A DNA stretch of 33,515 nucleotides from Gammaproteobacteria bacterium (GTDB taxonomy: Bacteria; Pseudomonadota; Gammaproteobacteria; Eutrophobiales; Eutrophobiaceae). The stretch's first letter is position 1. Every line of letters begins with the position of its first letter. Where the stretch lies: contig JAJDUB010000028.1 in the NCBI GenBank assembly GCA_022826885.1, positions 50,001 through 83,515 on the forward strand. The letters run 5' to 3'. Shown here in pieces: positions 8,293 to 17,008 of this stretch. The notes beneath the pieces are model-generated. The model ran no database searches and was not told the DNA's origin. It saw nothing but the letters and a program-made list of their open reading frames with translations. Both the position numbers and the translations under genes were made by a program.

Positions 8293-11200
8293 TCACGATA
8301 TTGACGCGTCTTCACTACGCCAACGTTTCATCAACAGGTCACGGTGTTTATTGGCGCTTGTCATATTTTTTTCTTTTACATGCCCATAGCCGCGAATGGA
8401 TTTTGGGATGCTTGCTATCTCCACAGCCAGGTCAAAATTTCTTGCGTTGATCTTGGTGGCGAGGGTGCGTACCCAGGCCTCATAATCTAAAACTAATTTT
8501 CTCTCCGCCTTGCGCGCAGCACTCTTACCCATGATGTCCCAGACTGTTCCGCGCAGGAATTTAAACTTGGCAAGAATTGAAAATGTTTTCAACATCCAGG
8601 AACCGAAGGTGATTTTTTGCAAGTTGCCACTGTCTTTATCGCGCGGCGATATTAAGGGTGGCGCGAGATGGAACTGTAGTTTGAAATTGCCCTCGAAAGT
8701 GTCATGTAGATTCTTTATGAATGCCTTATCGGAATACAGGCGAGCTACTTCATACTCATCCTTGTAAGCCATGAGTTTGTATGCGTTATGTGCGATAGCT
8801 TCGGTGAGTACCGTGGAATCCGGATTGATTGTTTTTTCTGCAGCCAGGGCAGTGTCCACCGTAGAGCGATAACGGGCCGCATATTTCTCACTCTGGTAGG
8901 CAACCAGTTCCCGTTCGAAATCCATGATCAACTCTTCGGTCGACATCGGCTTATTGGAAGTTAATTCAGGTAGCATGAGAGTAGTGACCGCTTTCATATC
9001 AATGGCCGCATATCGACCCCAGCGAAAGGCCTGCTTGTTCCAATCGATCGCCACGTCATTGAGTTCTATAGCACGCATCAGGCTTGCTTCGGTCAACGGC
9101 AGCAGGCCCTTTTGCCAGGCGTAGCCCACCAGGAGCAGATTACTGCCGATTGTATCACCCAATAAGACCTTAGCCAGGCGACTGGCATCGACAAAATCCA
9201 CCATATCTGCACCCGCCATACGGGTAATGCGTTCATTGACGATATCAATTGGAAATTCCAAATCCGCGTTACGGGTAAAATCACCAGTGATAGCCTGATT
9301 GGTATTTACCAATACCTTGGTACATCCCTGATGAATACTCGCTAATGGTTCATGAGTGGAAGAGACCAGGTTGTCACAAGCTATAAGTAAGTCTGCGTTG
9401 CCCTGATTAACCCGAGCGGCGAATATATCTTTCGCACTTTCTCCAATGCGCAGGTGGCTGATGACCGAGCCTCCTTTCTGAGCCATACCTAGCTGATCCA
9501 CTACTGAAGCGGTTTTTCCTTCCAGATGTGCTGCCATACCAATAATTGAGCCGATGGTGACCACTCCGGTTCCACCCACGCCGGCAATCATGATGTTGTA
9601 GGTAGCGCCTATTGGAATTCGGGCTAGTGGGGGTTCCGGAAGGTGTTCTGGGAGTCCACTTTCTTCACTGTCCAATCCACGCCCTTTACGTAGATTCCCC
9701 CCGATGACGCTTACAAAGCTAGGGCAAAAGCCGTTGATGCAGGAGAAGTCTTTATTACAGCTGGATTGTTCGATTTCGCGTTTCACTCCGAATTGCGTTT
9801 TTTTCGGGATAACAGACAGACAGTTGGACTGATCGCTGCAATCCCCGCAACCCTCGCAGACGCGGTCGTTAATAAATACGCGTTTGGCTGGATCGACCAT
9901 CAGTCCCTTCTTTCGCCGGCGACGTTTTTCCGCTGCGCAGGTCTGGTCGTAAATCAGGACGGAAACACCGGGGAACTCTCGCATTTCTTTCTGAATATGA
10001 TTTAGCTTCCGGCGGTGATCGACCGTAGTAATCGAAGGTAAATTGCTATCACGATTATACTTTTCGGGTTCGTCACTGATCACGGCAATGCGCCGTACGC
10101 CTTCTTCGTATACCTGTCGCGCAACCATGGGAACCGATAAGGGGCCGTCTACAGGCTGGCCACCAGTCATCGCCACTGCGTCATTGAACAGAATCTTGTA
10201 GGTTATTTGTGTTTTAGAAGCAACCGCTGCCCGGATAGCCAGCGAACCGGAGTGATAATAGGTTCCGTCTCCCATGATCTGGAAGACATGTTTGTCTTTT
10301 ACAAATTGAGATTCACCGACCCAATTACATCCTTCACCACCCATCTGGGTCCAGTTGACTACGCCACGATCCATATATAGAGCCATCCCGTGACAGCCGA
10401 CACCACCTTGAGCGCGACTGTTTTCCGGGGTTTTCGTAGAGGTACTGTGCGGGCAACCAGAGCAAAAATATGGCAGGCGATTTATCGGTAGGCCAGGCAG
10501 CGTCGCTATCATGGAGGTAATATCATCCACAACCTGTAATCGGTCTTGACTGGCCGCATTACTATGAAAGTATGCAATACGTCTGGCTATCGCCACAGCC
10601 AGTTTTTCGGGTGTCATCTCACCCAGTTCATTTATCAGAATTGCCCCGTTTTCATCATAGCGACCGACTATTCTGGGACGTTCAGATTCTGGCAGGCTGT
10701 AACAGGCATCTTTGATAGCAGATTCCAATTGTTGTCGTTTTTCCTCGACCACCAACACCTCGTCCAGGCCTTGACAAAAAGCGTGATAACCATCCAGGTC
10801 ATGGGGGTAAATCATACCAACCTTGTAAATTACGATTCCCAGTTCAGCAGCGAGCTCTTCATTAATACCCAGATCACACAGGGACTGCAATACATCCAGC
10901 CAAGCCTTACCTGCGGCGACAATGCCGAATCGGCGTTTACTGCTGTCATGAGAGCAGTAATTCAGCCGATTAGCGCGTGCATAGGCAAGTGCCGCTGGCA
11001 GGCGTACGCGGCGAATCCGACGCTCCGCGTTCGTCCAAAGTTCCACTTTACCATCGCGGATCTCCGGAGTTTCGTCACCAAAATTGTAGTCGGGGATGAC
11101 CGGGCAGTTCCGTTTTTCGCCAACTTCAATCGTTACGCTATTATCGATGGTCTCAAATACCATTTTGAACCCGACCCACAGGCCGGAAAAACGGGATAAG

Positions 11201-11763
11201 GCGATCCCGTGCAAGCCGAGATCGAGAACCTCCTGTACGTTGGCCGGATATAGCACGGGCATCAGCATATCCTCAAACAGAACTTCACAATGCGCTGTTG
11301 ATGTGGTGGAACGTTGGCCATGATCATCCCCCGTAAGGGCCAGTACGCCGCCATGGGGAGCGCTGCCGCGAAAGGCCCCGTGGCGCATCGCGTCGATACT
11401 GCGATCCAGTCCCGGCCCTTTACCATACCAAAAGGAAAACACACCGTCGTATTGCGACTCCCCATACAGACCAGCTTGCTGGGCACCGCTGATCGCAGTT
11501 GCGGCCAGGTCTTCATTGATCGCTGGATTAAACTTGATATCATGCTCTCGCATGAATTTTTCAACTTGCCAGTATTGTAAATCCAAGACATGCATTGGTG
11601 AGCCGCGATAGCCAGAGATATAGCCCGCAGTATTCAAGCCGGATGCTTTATCACGTTTTTTCTGTTCAAGCGCCAGACGCAACAGTGCTTGGGTTCCTGT
11701 CAGGAAGACATGTCCTGATGCCTGAGTATATTTGTCGTCCAGAGAGACACTGTTTAAAGTCAT
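8293..11763 (-). CDS. Fused indolepyruvate ferredoxin oxidoreductase-type 2-oxoacid oxidoreductase
   Basis: A single chain of 1156 residues that joins IorA-like and IorB-like parts. Residues 20-400 are the pyruvate:ferredoxin oxidoreductase-type N-terminal domains (ISGYRGSPMHVLD at 50-62). Residues 430-600 bind TPP, with FCSGCPH at 433-439 and GDGTYYHSG at 498-506. A CxxCxxC cluster ligand set (C636, C639, C642, C648) is followed by further cysteines at 669, 675 and 680. The gamma or IorB domain starts near 720 with GVGGTG and GMAQKGG (759-765). The last about 200 residues look like the DUF6537-type C-terminus. Such enzymes convert aryl- or branched 2-oxo acids to acyl-CoA plus CO2 with ferredoxin. 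It is flanked by two paralogous AraC-type genes, and an acyl-CoA dehydrogenase lies across the divergent promoter. Substrate unknown. Confidence 0.93.
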   Translation of the reverse strand: MTLNSVSLDDKYTQASGHVFLTGTQALLRLALEQKKRDKASGLNTAGYISGYRGSPMHVLDLQYWQVEKFMREHDIKFNPAINEDLAATAISGAQQAGLYGESQYDGVFSFWYGKGPGLDRSIDAMRHGAFRGSAPHGGVLALTGDDHGQRSTTSTAHCEVLFEDMLMPVLYPANVQEVLDLGLHGIALSRFSGLWVGFKMVFETIDNSVTIEVGEKRNCPVIPDYNFGDETPEIRDGKVELWTNAERRIRRVRLPAALAYARANRLNYCSHDSSKRRFGIVAAGKAWLDVLQSLCDLGINEELAAELGIVIYKVGMIYPHDLDGYHAFCQGLDEVLVVEEKRQQLESAIKDACYSLPESERPRIVGRYDENGAILINELGEMTPEKLAVAIARRIAYFHSNAASQDRLQVVDDITSMIATLPGLPINRLPYFCSGCPHSTSTKTPENSRAQGGVGCHGMALYMDRGVVNWTQMGGEGCNWVGESQFVKDKHVFQIMGDGTYYHSGSLAIRAAVASKTQITYKILFNDAVAMTGGQPVDGPLSVPMVARQVYEEGVRRIAVISDEPEKYNRDSNLPSITTVDHRRKLNHIQKEMREFPGVSVLIYDQTCAAEKRRRRKKGLMVDPAKRVFINDRVCEGCGDCSDQSNCLSVIPKKTQFGVKREIEQSSCNKDFSCINGFCPSFVSVIGGNLRKGRGLDSEESGLPEHLPEPPLARIPIGATYNIMIAGVGGTGVVTIGSIIGMAAHLEGKTASVVDQLGMAQKGGSVISHLRIGESAKDIFAARVNQGNADLLIACDNLVSSTHEPLASIHQGCTKVLVNTNQAITGDFTRNADLEFPIDIVNERITRMAGADMVDFVDASRLAKVLLGDTIGSNLLLVGYAWQKGLLPLTEASLMRAIELNDVAIDWNKQAFRWGRYAAIDMKAVTTLMLPELTSNKPMSTEELIMDFERELVAYQSEKYAARYRSTVDTALAAEKTINPDSTVLTEAIAHNAYKLMAYKDEYEVARLYSDKAFIKNLHDTFEGNFKLQFHLAPPLISPRDKDSGNLQKITFGSWMLKTFSILAKFKFLRGTVWDIMGKSAARKAERKLVLDYEAWVRTLATKINARNFDLAVEIASIPKSIRGYGHVKEKNMTSANKHRDLLMKRWRSEDASIS

Positions 11764-11966
11764 TTTTCACTCACCTTTTAAATAAAAATCTATAATGATG
11801 GCGCATTAGGTGCTGATCTGCGATTGCGCTCAGTGAAATACTAATCTTCCCGATAAGGAGTGCCGGTCAATTCAATTTCATTTATATGTCATAATTAAGG
11901 TGATGTAAATTCTCTGACGTCATAGTATTTCTATAAAGCACAAAGCGTTAGAGGGGCAGGCTTGAT
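11764..11966. promoter_or_regulatory. Divergent promoter region, IOR-type gene / AraC-family operon
   Basis: The gap contains two direct copies of GTCATA at 11888-11893 and 11919-11924, exactly 31 bases apart (three helical turns). The second copy is embedded in the palindrome TGACGTCA (11915-11922). A -10-like TATAAA at 11932-11937 follows with no good -35, as expected for an activator-dependent promoter. These are candidate binding sites for the adjacent AraC-family regulator. Assignment is by inspection only. Confidence 0.35.
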
Positions 11967-12971
11967 ATGAGATACACCAGTATCATGGCCCTACGAGCCG
12001 CTATATTGGAACTTGAGTCCTACGATGTGGATGCAGCGCCCATTCTCGCACAGGAGGGGGTGGAGCGGTTCATGGACCCGGATAGAGTAGAGCGCGTAGC
12101 GTTAGGCACCGTGCATCGGTTCTTACAGTTGGCACAGGAAGCCACCGGCGATCCCTGCTTTGGGCTGGACTACGGTAAGTATATACGCCCAACGACTTTC
12201 GGGGCACTGGGCATCGCATTGTTATCCAGCACAGATCTAGCTGATTTCTGTGCTCGCCTGTGCCGCTACTATGAATTTATCGCCACCAATCACAGTCTGT
12301 CGTTCGAATCCGCTAACGGGCAGGCCTGGGTGGAGATTAAATCGGAGGTTTATAATCTCGAACCGGAGGTATCACGCTCAATTATCAATGCGATTATTTC
12401 TATGATGCTCAAGTTCATTCGTGAAATTTTTGATCACCAGTATGCTCCGCCGAGAATAGAGATGATTGCTACCAGGATAGAAGGCACGGAGCAACGCTAT
12501 ATCGACAGTTTTGGCACCGCTGTAATTTTCTCTGCAAACAAAAACGCATTGTACTTTGATCCACAGGTATTACATACACCGCTGTCCGCGGGTGATCGAG
12601 GGCTAGCAAGATTAAACGAGGAGTTAGTGGAAAAGTATCTGGAAAAAGTGAAAAAGGATGATCTGTCTTTCCAGGTATATGATGCCTTACTACAGGCATT
12701 ACCCAGTGGTAATGTTAGCAAAGAAACTATGGCAGATCGCTTTGCCATGAGTCTGACGGCATTTCATAATCATTTGTTAAAAGCTGGTACGAGTTTTCAG
12801 AAGTTACTTGACGAGGCACGCCGTGAACAGGCAGAGATATACTTCGAAAAAAAAATGTCGATTACCGATATAGCATACATGCTGGGTTATAGCGACAGCA
12901 GCAATTTCACTCGGGCATATAAACGCTGGACCGGCAAAGCACCCTCAAGAAATAATCCCACTGCGAACTGA
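11967..12971 (+). CDS. AraC-family transcriptional regulator, paralogue of the 7066-8061 gene
   Basis: A 334-residue protein with the same order as its paralogue: a PF12625-type sensor domain (RFLQLAQEATGDPCFGL near 50-66, FCARLCRYYEF near 90-100) and a C-terminal double helix-turn-helix with YSDSSNFTRAYKRWTG. Identity with the other regulator is highest in TSFQKLL and the last helix. The ribosome site GAGGGG lies about 10 bases before the ATG. It is the first gene of a + strand operon: the permease ATG follows its stop by one base. It is divergent from the IOR-type gene, so it probably controls both the operon and that gene in response to a transported or derived acid. The ligand is unknown. 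Confidence 0.93.
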   Translation: MRYTSIMALRAAILELESYDVDAAPILAQEGVERFMDPDRVERVALGTVHRFLQLAQEATGDPCFGLDYGKYIRPTTFGALGIALLSSTDLADFCARLCRYYEFIATNHSLSFESANGQAWVEIKSEVYNLEPEVSRSIINAIISMMLKFIREIFDHQYAPPRIEMIATRIEGTEQRYIDSFGTAVIFSANKNALYFDPQVLHTPLSAGDRGLARLNEELVEKYLEKVKKDDLSFQVYDALLQALPSGNVSKETMADRFAMSLTAFHNHLLKAGTSFQKLLDEARREQAEIYFEKKMSITDIAYMLGYSDSSNFTRAYKRWTGKAPSRNNPTAN

Positions 12972-12972
12972 A

Positions 12973-14067
12973 ATGAATCAATCTATGTTTTATCGTGTGA
13001 TGTTGATACCCAGCGTTGTCTGGCTGTCTGTTGTCTTTGGCGCTGCTACGGGAACGGGCCGTGAAATAGTCGAATTTCTGGTTCCCGCTGGAGCCTGGGG
13101 TGGAATCGTGACGATAAGTGTTATCACTTTGGTGTACATAACAGGTTTTTTTCTGTGTTTTGAATTGGCCCGCATTTTCAAAGCCTACGATTACCAACTC
13201 TTAAGCACTCAATTCCTGGACAAGTTCTGGCCAGCCTATGAGGTGGCGATCTTGCTTGCGATGATTCTGTCACTAGCGATTGTTTCAACGGCATCTGGTG
13301 AAATATTCTTTACACGATTTCAACTACCAAGGCTAGGAGGGGTGGTTGTAATGTTAACTATTGTCGTTTTATTCACTTACTATGGGCGGCTGTTTATCGA
13401 AAAAACAATGGCATTGACGTCTATGTTGTTAATCATGACGTTCATTTATATCGGCATTCAAATAATCGGGAGTAGTGATTTAGCTATAGCCGATACCTTT
13501 GCTAATAGCGAAGTTCATTTTCGTGGTGTGTCGAATGGGTTGGTATATTCGCTTGTCATTGTGGCTCTGATGCCGCTTATATTGTATGCCGGTCGAGATA
13601 TTCGTTCTCGTGGGGAATCAGTGATTGCTGCCATGTGTGCCGGCATTACAGGGGCGTTGCCACTCTTTTTCTTGCACACGCTCTTCAGCCCGGGATATCC
13701 GGAAATCCTGGATGCCGAGATGCCGACTTTCTGGTTGCTGGAAAGTATCTCGCCCGACTGGTTTATTGATATCTATGCAATTATTCTTTTTGTCATGATT
13801 GTGCAAACCGGGGTGGGGATGATGCAAGGATTTATTGAAAGAATGGATAGTTGGTATAATAGGCATCACGATGGATCGTTGTCTCCGTTTTGGCACGCCA
13901 TGCTATCTTGCGTAACTTTAGTAATAAGTCTTCTACTCTCTACTATGGGTTTCATTGAACTCGTCAGGAATGCGTATTGGCTGTTGTTCTATTGCTTCAT
14001 TTTAATTTTCTGGGTTCCGCTCATGACAATCGGTGTTTACAAGGTTTACAAGCACAGTGACGGTTAA
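12973..14067 (+). CDS. YkvI-like APC-superfamily membrane transporter
   Basis: An integral inner-membrane protein of 364 residues with about ten hydrophobic helices. The first helix ends in FGAATGTGREIVEF (residues 22-35), matching the GAGFASGQEI-type broken helix of the YkvI family of APC-fold permeases. Several following segments (for example 43-63, 93-112, 125-140, 144-163) are plainly membrane-spanning, and the C-terminus is short and basic. The ATG follows the regulator stop by a single base, so translation is probably coupled. An in-frame Met at residue 5 is a possible alternative start. Its place between a regulator and two catabolic enzymes suggests import of the operon's substrate, perhaps an amino acid or organic acid. 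The ligand is unknown. Confidence 0.78.
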   Translation: MNQSMFYRVMLIPSVVWLSVVFGAATGTGREIVEFLVPAGAWGGIVTISVITLVYITGFFLCFELARIFKAYDYQLLSTQFLDKFWPAYEVAILLAMILSLAIVSTASGEIFFTRFQLPRLGGVVVMLTIVVLFTYYGRLFIEKTMALTSMLLIMTFIYIGIQIIGSSDLAIADTFANSEVHFRGVSNGLVYSLVIVALMPLILYAGRDIRSRGESVIAAMCAGITGALPLFFLHTLFSPGYPEILDAEMPTFWLLESISPDWFIDIYAIILFVMIVQTGVGMMQGFIERMDSWYNRHHDGSLSPFWHAMLSCVTLVISLLLSTMGFIELVRNAYWLLFYCFILIFWVPLMTIGVYKVYKHSDG

Positions 14068-14111
14068 ATTCAAATCCCTGATGAGTAACCTGACTAACGA
14101 TTGAGGATTTC

Positions 14112-15287
14112 ATGAGCGATAATAATTTCAACTTGAGCCCGGATTACTACCAGATTCTGGATGCTGCAGATCGTTATGCCAGAGAGGAACTTCATCCTCT
14201 TTGGCGGAAGATGGACGAGCAGGACTGGTATCCAGAACATATCATGACTCAGTTGGGGAGCGATGGCTGGCTGGGGATAACTGTTCCTGAGGAAATGGGT
14301 GGAGCGGGCATGGATCTGCTGTCACAAAGCCTGGTATGCCAGGCATTTCATCGGTGGAACCATAGTATTGGCGCCATCGCTGGTGCCCATGACAACCTGT
14401 GTGTTAACAATATTCTGCGTAATGCGTCGCCGGCAATAGTGGAAAAGTACATTCCCGACATGATAACCGGTAAGAAAGTGGGCGCGTTAGGCATGACGGA
14501 GCCTGGTGCCGGCTCTGATGCTGTCGGTAGTATGGTGACCACCGCCAGACGAGAAGGTGACAAATACATTATTAATGGGCGGAAAATATTTTGCTCAAAC
14601 GGACCTTTCGCGGATGTCATACTGATGTATGCCAAGACCGATAAGGAAAAAGGCGCCGGTGGTGTCTCAGCTTTTGTCGTGGATGCCAATGCTCCCGGTT
14701 TCTCCGTGGCACAGAATTTACCCAAAATGGGCTGGCGTGGCCAGCACACTGGGGAACTCGTTTTTGATGACTGTGAAATACCGGTGGAAAATCTGGTTGG
14801 GGAGGAAAACAAAGGTATCGCAGTGATGATGAGCGGTCTGGATATCGAGCGCGTATATTGCTCCTTCGAATGCCTGGGCATGGCCGAGCGCGCTTTTGAT
14901 CTGGCCCTGGAATACGCTAAAGATAGAAAACAATTTGGTCAACCAATCGGTAACTTCCAGATGGTACAAGATATGCTGGCTACTATGTATACCATTGTGG
15001 AGTCGATGCGTTTGATGTGTTACCGGGCGGCTACCGTATTTAACTATCTGGAAAAAGGTGGCGGTGGTCGTGGGACTGAGCACAAGTTGTCAGCCGCGAC
15101 ATTTCTTCACTGCGGCGAGGGTGTTACCAAGGTTACTGACCTGGCAGTACAAATCTGGGGAGGCTATGGCTTTATCACCGAATCAGAGGTGAATTACCTG
15201 TTCCGGGGCGCCCGCCTGATGACTATCGGAGGTGGTACAGCCCAAATTCGCAAGATAATCATCGCAGAAGAACTTATGCGTCAGTGA
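14112..15287 (+). CDS. Acyl-CoA dehydrogenase, isovaleryl-CoA-dehydrogenase type
   Basis: A full-length 391-residue flavoprotein with the FAD-binding signatures GMTEPGAGSD (127-136) and MGWRGQHTGEL (207-217) and the C-terminal QIWGGYGF (347-354). The usual MCAD-type catalytic Glu position near the C-terminus is Gly374 (GGGTAQIRK). Instead SGLDIER (241-247) supplies Glu246, the arrangement known for isovaleryl-CoA dehydrogenase. The expected reaction is alpha,beta-dehydrogenation of a short, probably branched acyl-CoA, passing electrons to ETF. TTGAGGA lies 5 bases before the ATG. It is third in the operon, 44 bases after the permease and 9 bases before the TPP enzyme. Exact substrate is not determinable; glutaryl- and short-branched-chain types are less likely on the Glu position. 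Confidence 0.93.
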   Translation: MSDNNFNLSPDYYQILDAADRYAREELHPLWRKMDEQDWYPEHIMTQLGSDGWLGITVPEEMGGAGMDLLSQSLVCQAFHRWNHSIGAIAGAHDNLCVNNILRNASPAIVEKYIPDMITGKKVGALGMTEPGAGSDAVGSMVTTARREGDKYIINGRKIFCSNGPFADVILMYAKTDKEKGAGGVSAFVVDANAPGFSVAQNLPKMGWRGQHTGELVFDDCEIPVENLVGEENKGIAVMMSGLDIERVYCSFECLGMAERAFDLALEYAKDRKQFGQPIGNFQMVQDMLATMYTIVESMRLMCYRAATVFNYLEKGGGGRGTEHKLSAATFLHCGEGVTKVTDLAVQIWGGYGFITESEVNYLFRGARLMTIGGGTAQIRKIIIAEELMRQ

Positions 15288-15296
15288 TTATACATT

Positions 15297-16985
15297 GTGA
15301 TAGATCCGAATGCAGATAACAAAATAGTTGCCAGTAGCGCAGAGCTCCTCGTTAACGAACTGGCAAGGGGAGGGGTGCGCTTTGCATTTACCGTCCCTGG
15401 AGAGAGTTTCCTTGGTGTCCTGGATGCGCTCAGGGATAGAACAGACATACGAACAATTGCGACCCGGCACGAAGGGGCGGCCGGCTTCATGGCGGAGGCA
15501 GCAGGGAAGCTGAGTGGCCGACCGGGACTATGCATGGCGACCCGTATGGTAGGTGCGGCCAATATGGCAATTGGTCTGCACACCGCCATGCAGGACTCGA
15601 GCCCGTTGATCGCCATATTGGGTCAGGTTCCAACGAATAACCGCGGACGTGAGGCCTTTCAGGAAGCAGATCTGGTCAGTATTTTCAGCCCCATGGTGAA
15701 ATGGGTTGTTGAGCCTGCCAGACCTGACCGACTCGCAGAAATCGCGCATAAAGCAGTTCGCATCGCAACACAAGGGCGACCCGGGCCTGTGGTTATTTCC
15801 CTTCCTGAGGATATTCTTTCGACGGAATGCACTGTAACCAATTCATTAAAGCAATCCATGCCTCAACCTGTTGAAGCGCCTGCAGGTGTGGTCCGTCAGA
15901 TCCTGGAGCGATTAAGACTCGCAAGGAACCCGATCATAATCGTTGGCGCCGGTGTTCTGGCCGGTGGTGCAACTAATGCTGTAGTAGAATTTGCCGAGAG
16001 GGAAAAGATAGGTGTTCTGGCCGGATGGCGGCGACCGGACGCTTTTCCCAATGATCACGGCTGCTATTTGGGACATACAGGGTTACGCGCATCGCCAACT
16101 GTCAGAAAAAGCCTGACAGAAGCTGACATGGTTCTCGTAGTTGGTCATCGACTTGATGAGAACACCGCACTTGGCTACTCCTTTCCAGGTTCCGAAACTG
16201 AATTGATCATTGTGGATACTGCAGTCGAGAGCATGATGGTTCCCTCCGGCGCGGACTTGATGGCGGTTGCCGATGCATTGTCATTTTTCAATGCATTGAA
16301 TTGTGCTGCGGATGCTTCGAAATTGGATGAAGATACCGCTGCCGGTAGACAGCAGCTTTTGAAAACCCGTCACGATGAGTGGGTGGAAGAAACGACGCCC
16401 GTTCATGGTTCCGCAAGTGAGTCGTATGCCGACCTGACCTCAATCACTCGTCATATTCGCAAGCTGGCGCCTGAATCGACGATTTACACCAGCGATGCGG
16501 GTACATTTTCCGGCTGGCTGGACCGTTACGTCAGATTTAACAGGCCAGGCACATTTCTTGGACCAATCTCCGGTGCAATGGGTTACGCCGTTCCTGCAGC
16601 CATTGCCGCAAAACTGCACAAACCGGATCAACCGGTTGTTTCTTTTTCAGGTGATGGGGGCTTCCTCATGACAGGTGCTGAAATTGAAACAGCAGTGAGG
16701 GAGCAAACCCCTTTTGTTGCCCTGGTATTTGACAATCAAAAATATGCGACGATCGAAGTACACCAGGAACGTCACTATCCCGGACGGCCTATCGCAACCG
16801 GACTTGGGCCGGTCGATTTTGCGGAATTTGCATCATCCCTGGGTGGTCGCGGTTACACAATTCGACACGAGTCAGAGTTTCCTGACGCCTTCGCCGACGC
16901 GTTAAAGAGCGGCGAACCTTGTGTACTTGATATCAAGACAGATCCGGAACAAATCTCTGTCAACGACGATGTTATTCCTCAATAA
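15297..16985 (+). CDS. Acetolactate-synthase-like TPP-dependent enzyme
   Basis: A 562-residue member of the POX/AHAS family. It has an N-terminal Pyr domain with the cofactor-activating Glu59 in TRHEGAAGF, a central domain (about 195-335), and a PP domain with SGDGGFLMT (451-459) and FDNQKYATI (478-486). The bulky Met428 in GAMGYAVP fits the V-shaped TPP site. No small regulatory subunit gene is adjacent, so a catabolic or non-anabolic role is more likely than classical IlvB. The start is GTG, 9 bases after the dehydrogenase stop and without a clear ribosome site, suggesting coupling. It could be a 2-oxoacid decarboxylase or carboligase acting in the same pathway. Last gene of the operon. Confidence 0.88.
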   Translation: MIDPNADNKIVASSAELLVNELARGGVRFAFTVPGESFLGVLDALRDRTDIRTIATRHEGAAGFMAEAAGKLSGRPGLCMATRMVGAANMAIGLHTAMQDSSPLIAILGQVPTNNRGREAFQEADLVSIFSPMVKWVVEPARPDRLAEIAHKAVRIATQGRPGPVVISLPEDILSTECTVTNSLKQSMPQPVEAPAGVVRQILERLRLARNPIIIVGAGVLAGGATNAVVEFAEREKIGVLAGWRRPDAFPNDHGCYLGHTGLRASPTVRKSLTEADMVLVVGHRLDENTALGYSFPGSETELIIVDTAVESMMVPSGADLMAVADALSFFNALNCAADASKLDEDTAAGRQQLLKTRHDEWVEETTPVHGSASESYADLTSITRHIRKLAPESTIYTSDAGTFSGWLDRYVRFNRPGTFLGPISGAMGYAVPAAIAAKLHKPDQPVVSFSGDGGFLMTGAEIETAVREQTPFVALVFDNQKYATIEVHQERHYPGRPIATGLGPVDFAEFASSLGGRGYTIRHESEFPDAFADALKSGEPCVLDIKTDPEQISVNDDVIPQ

Positions 16986-17008
16986 CAATTCTTACCGCGG
17001 TTGTATTT

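Noticed and set aside
10546..11199. Open frame of 217 codons on the + strand inside the IOR-type gene
   Set aside because: Antisense to conserved TPP-enzyme sequence, no ribosome site, no domain.
16994..17001. ACCGCGGT palindrome between the converging TPP-enzyme and Fe-ADH genes
   Set aside because: Only 8 bp with no loop and no T tract on either strand, so not a terminator; no matching copy was seen at the other block edge, so not an attachment site.
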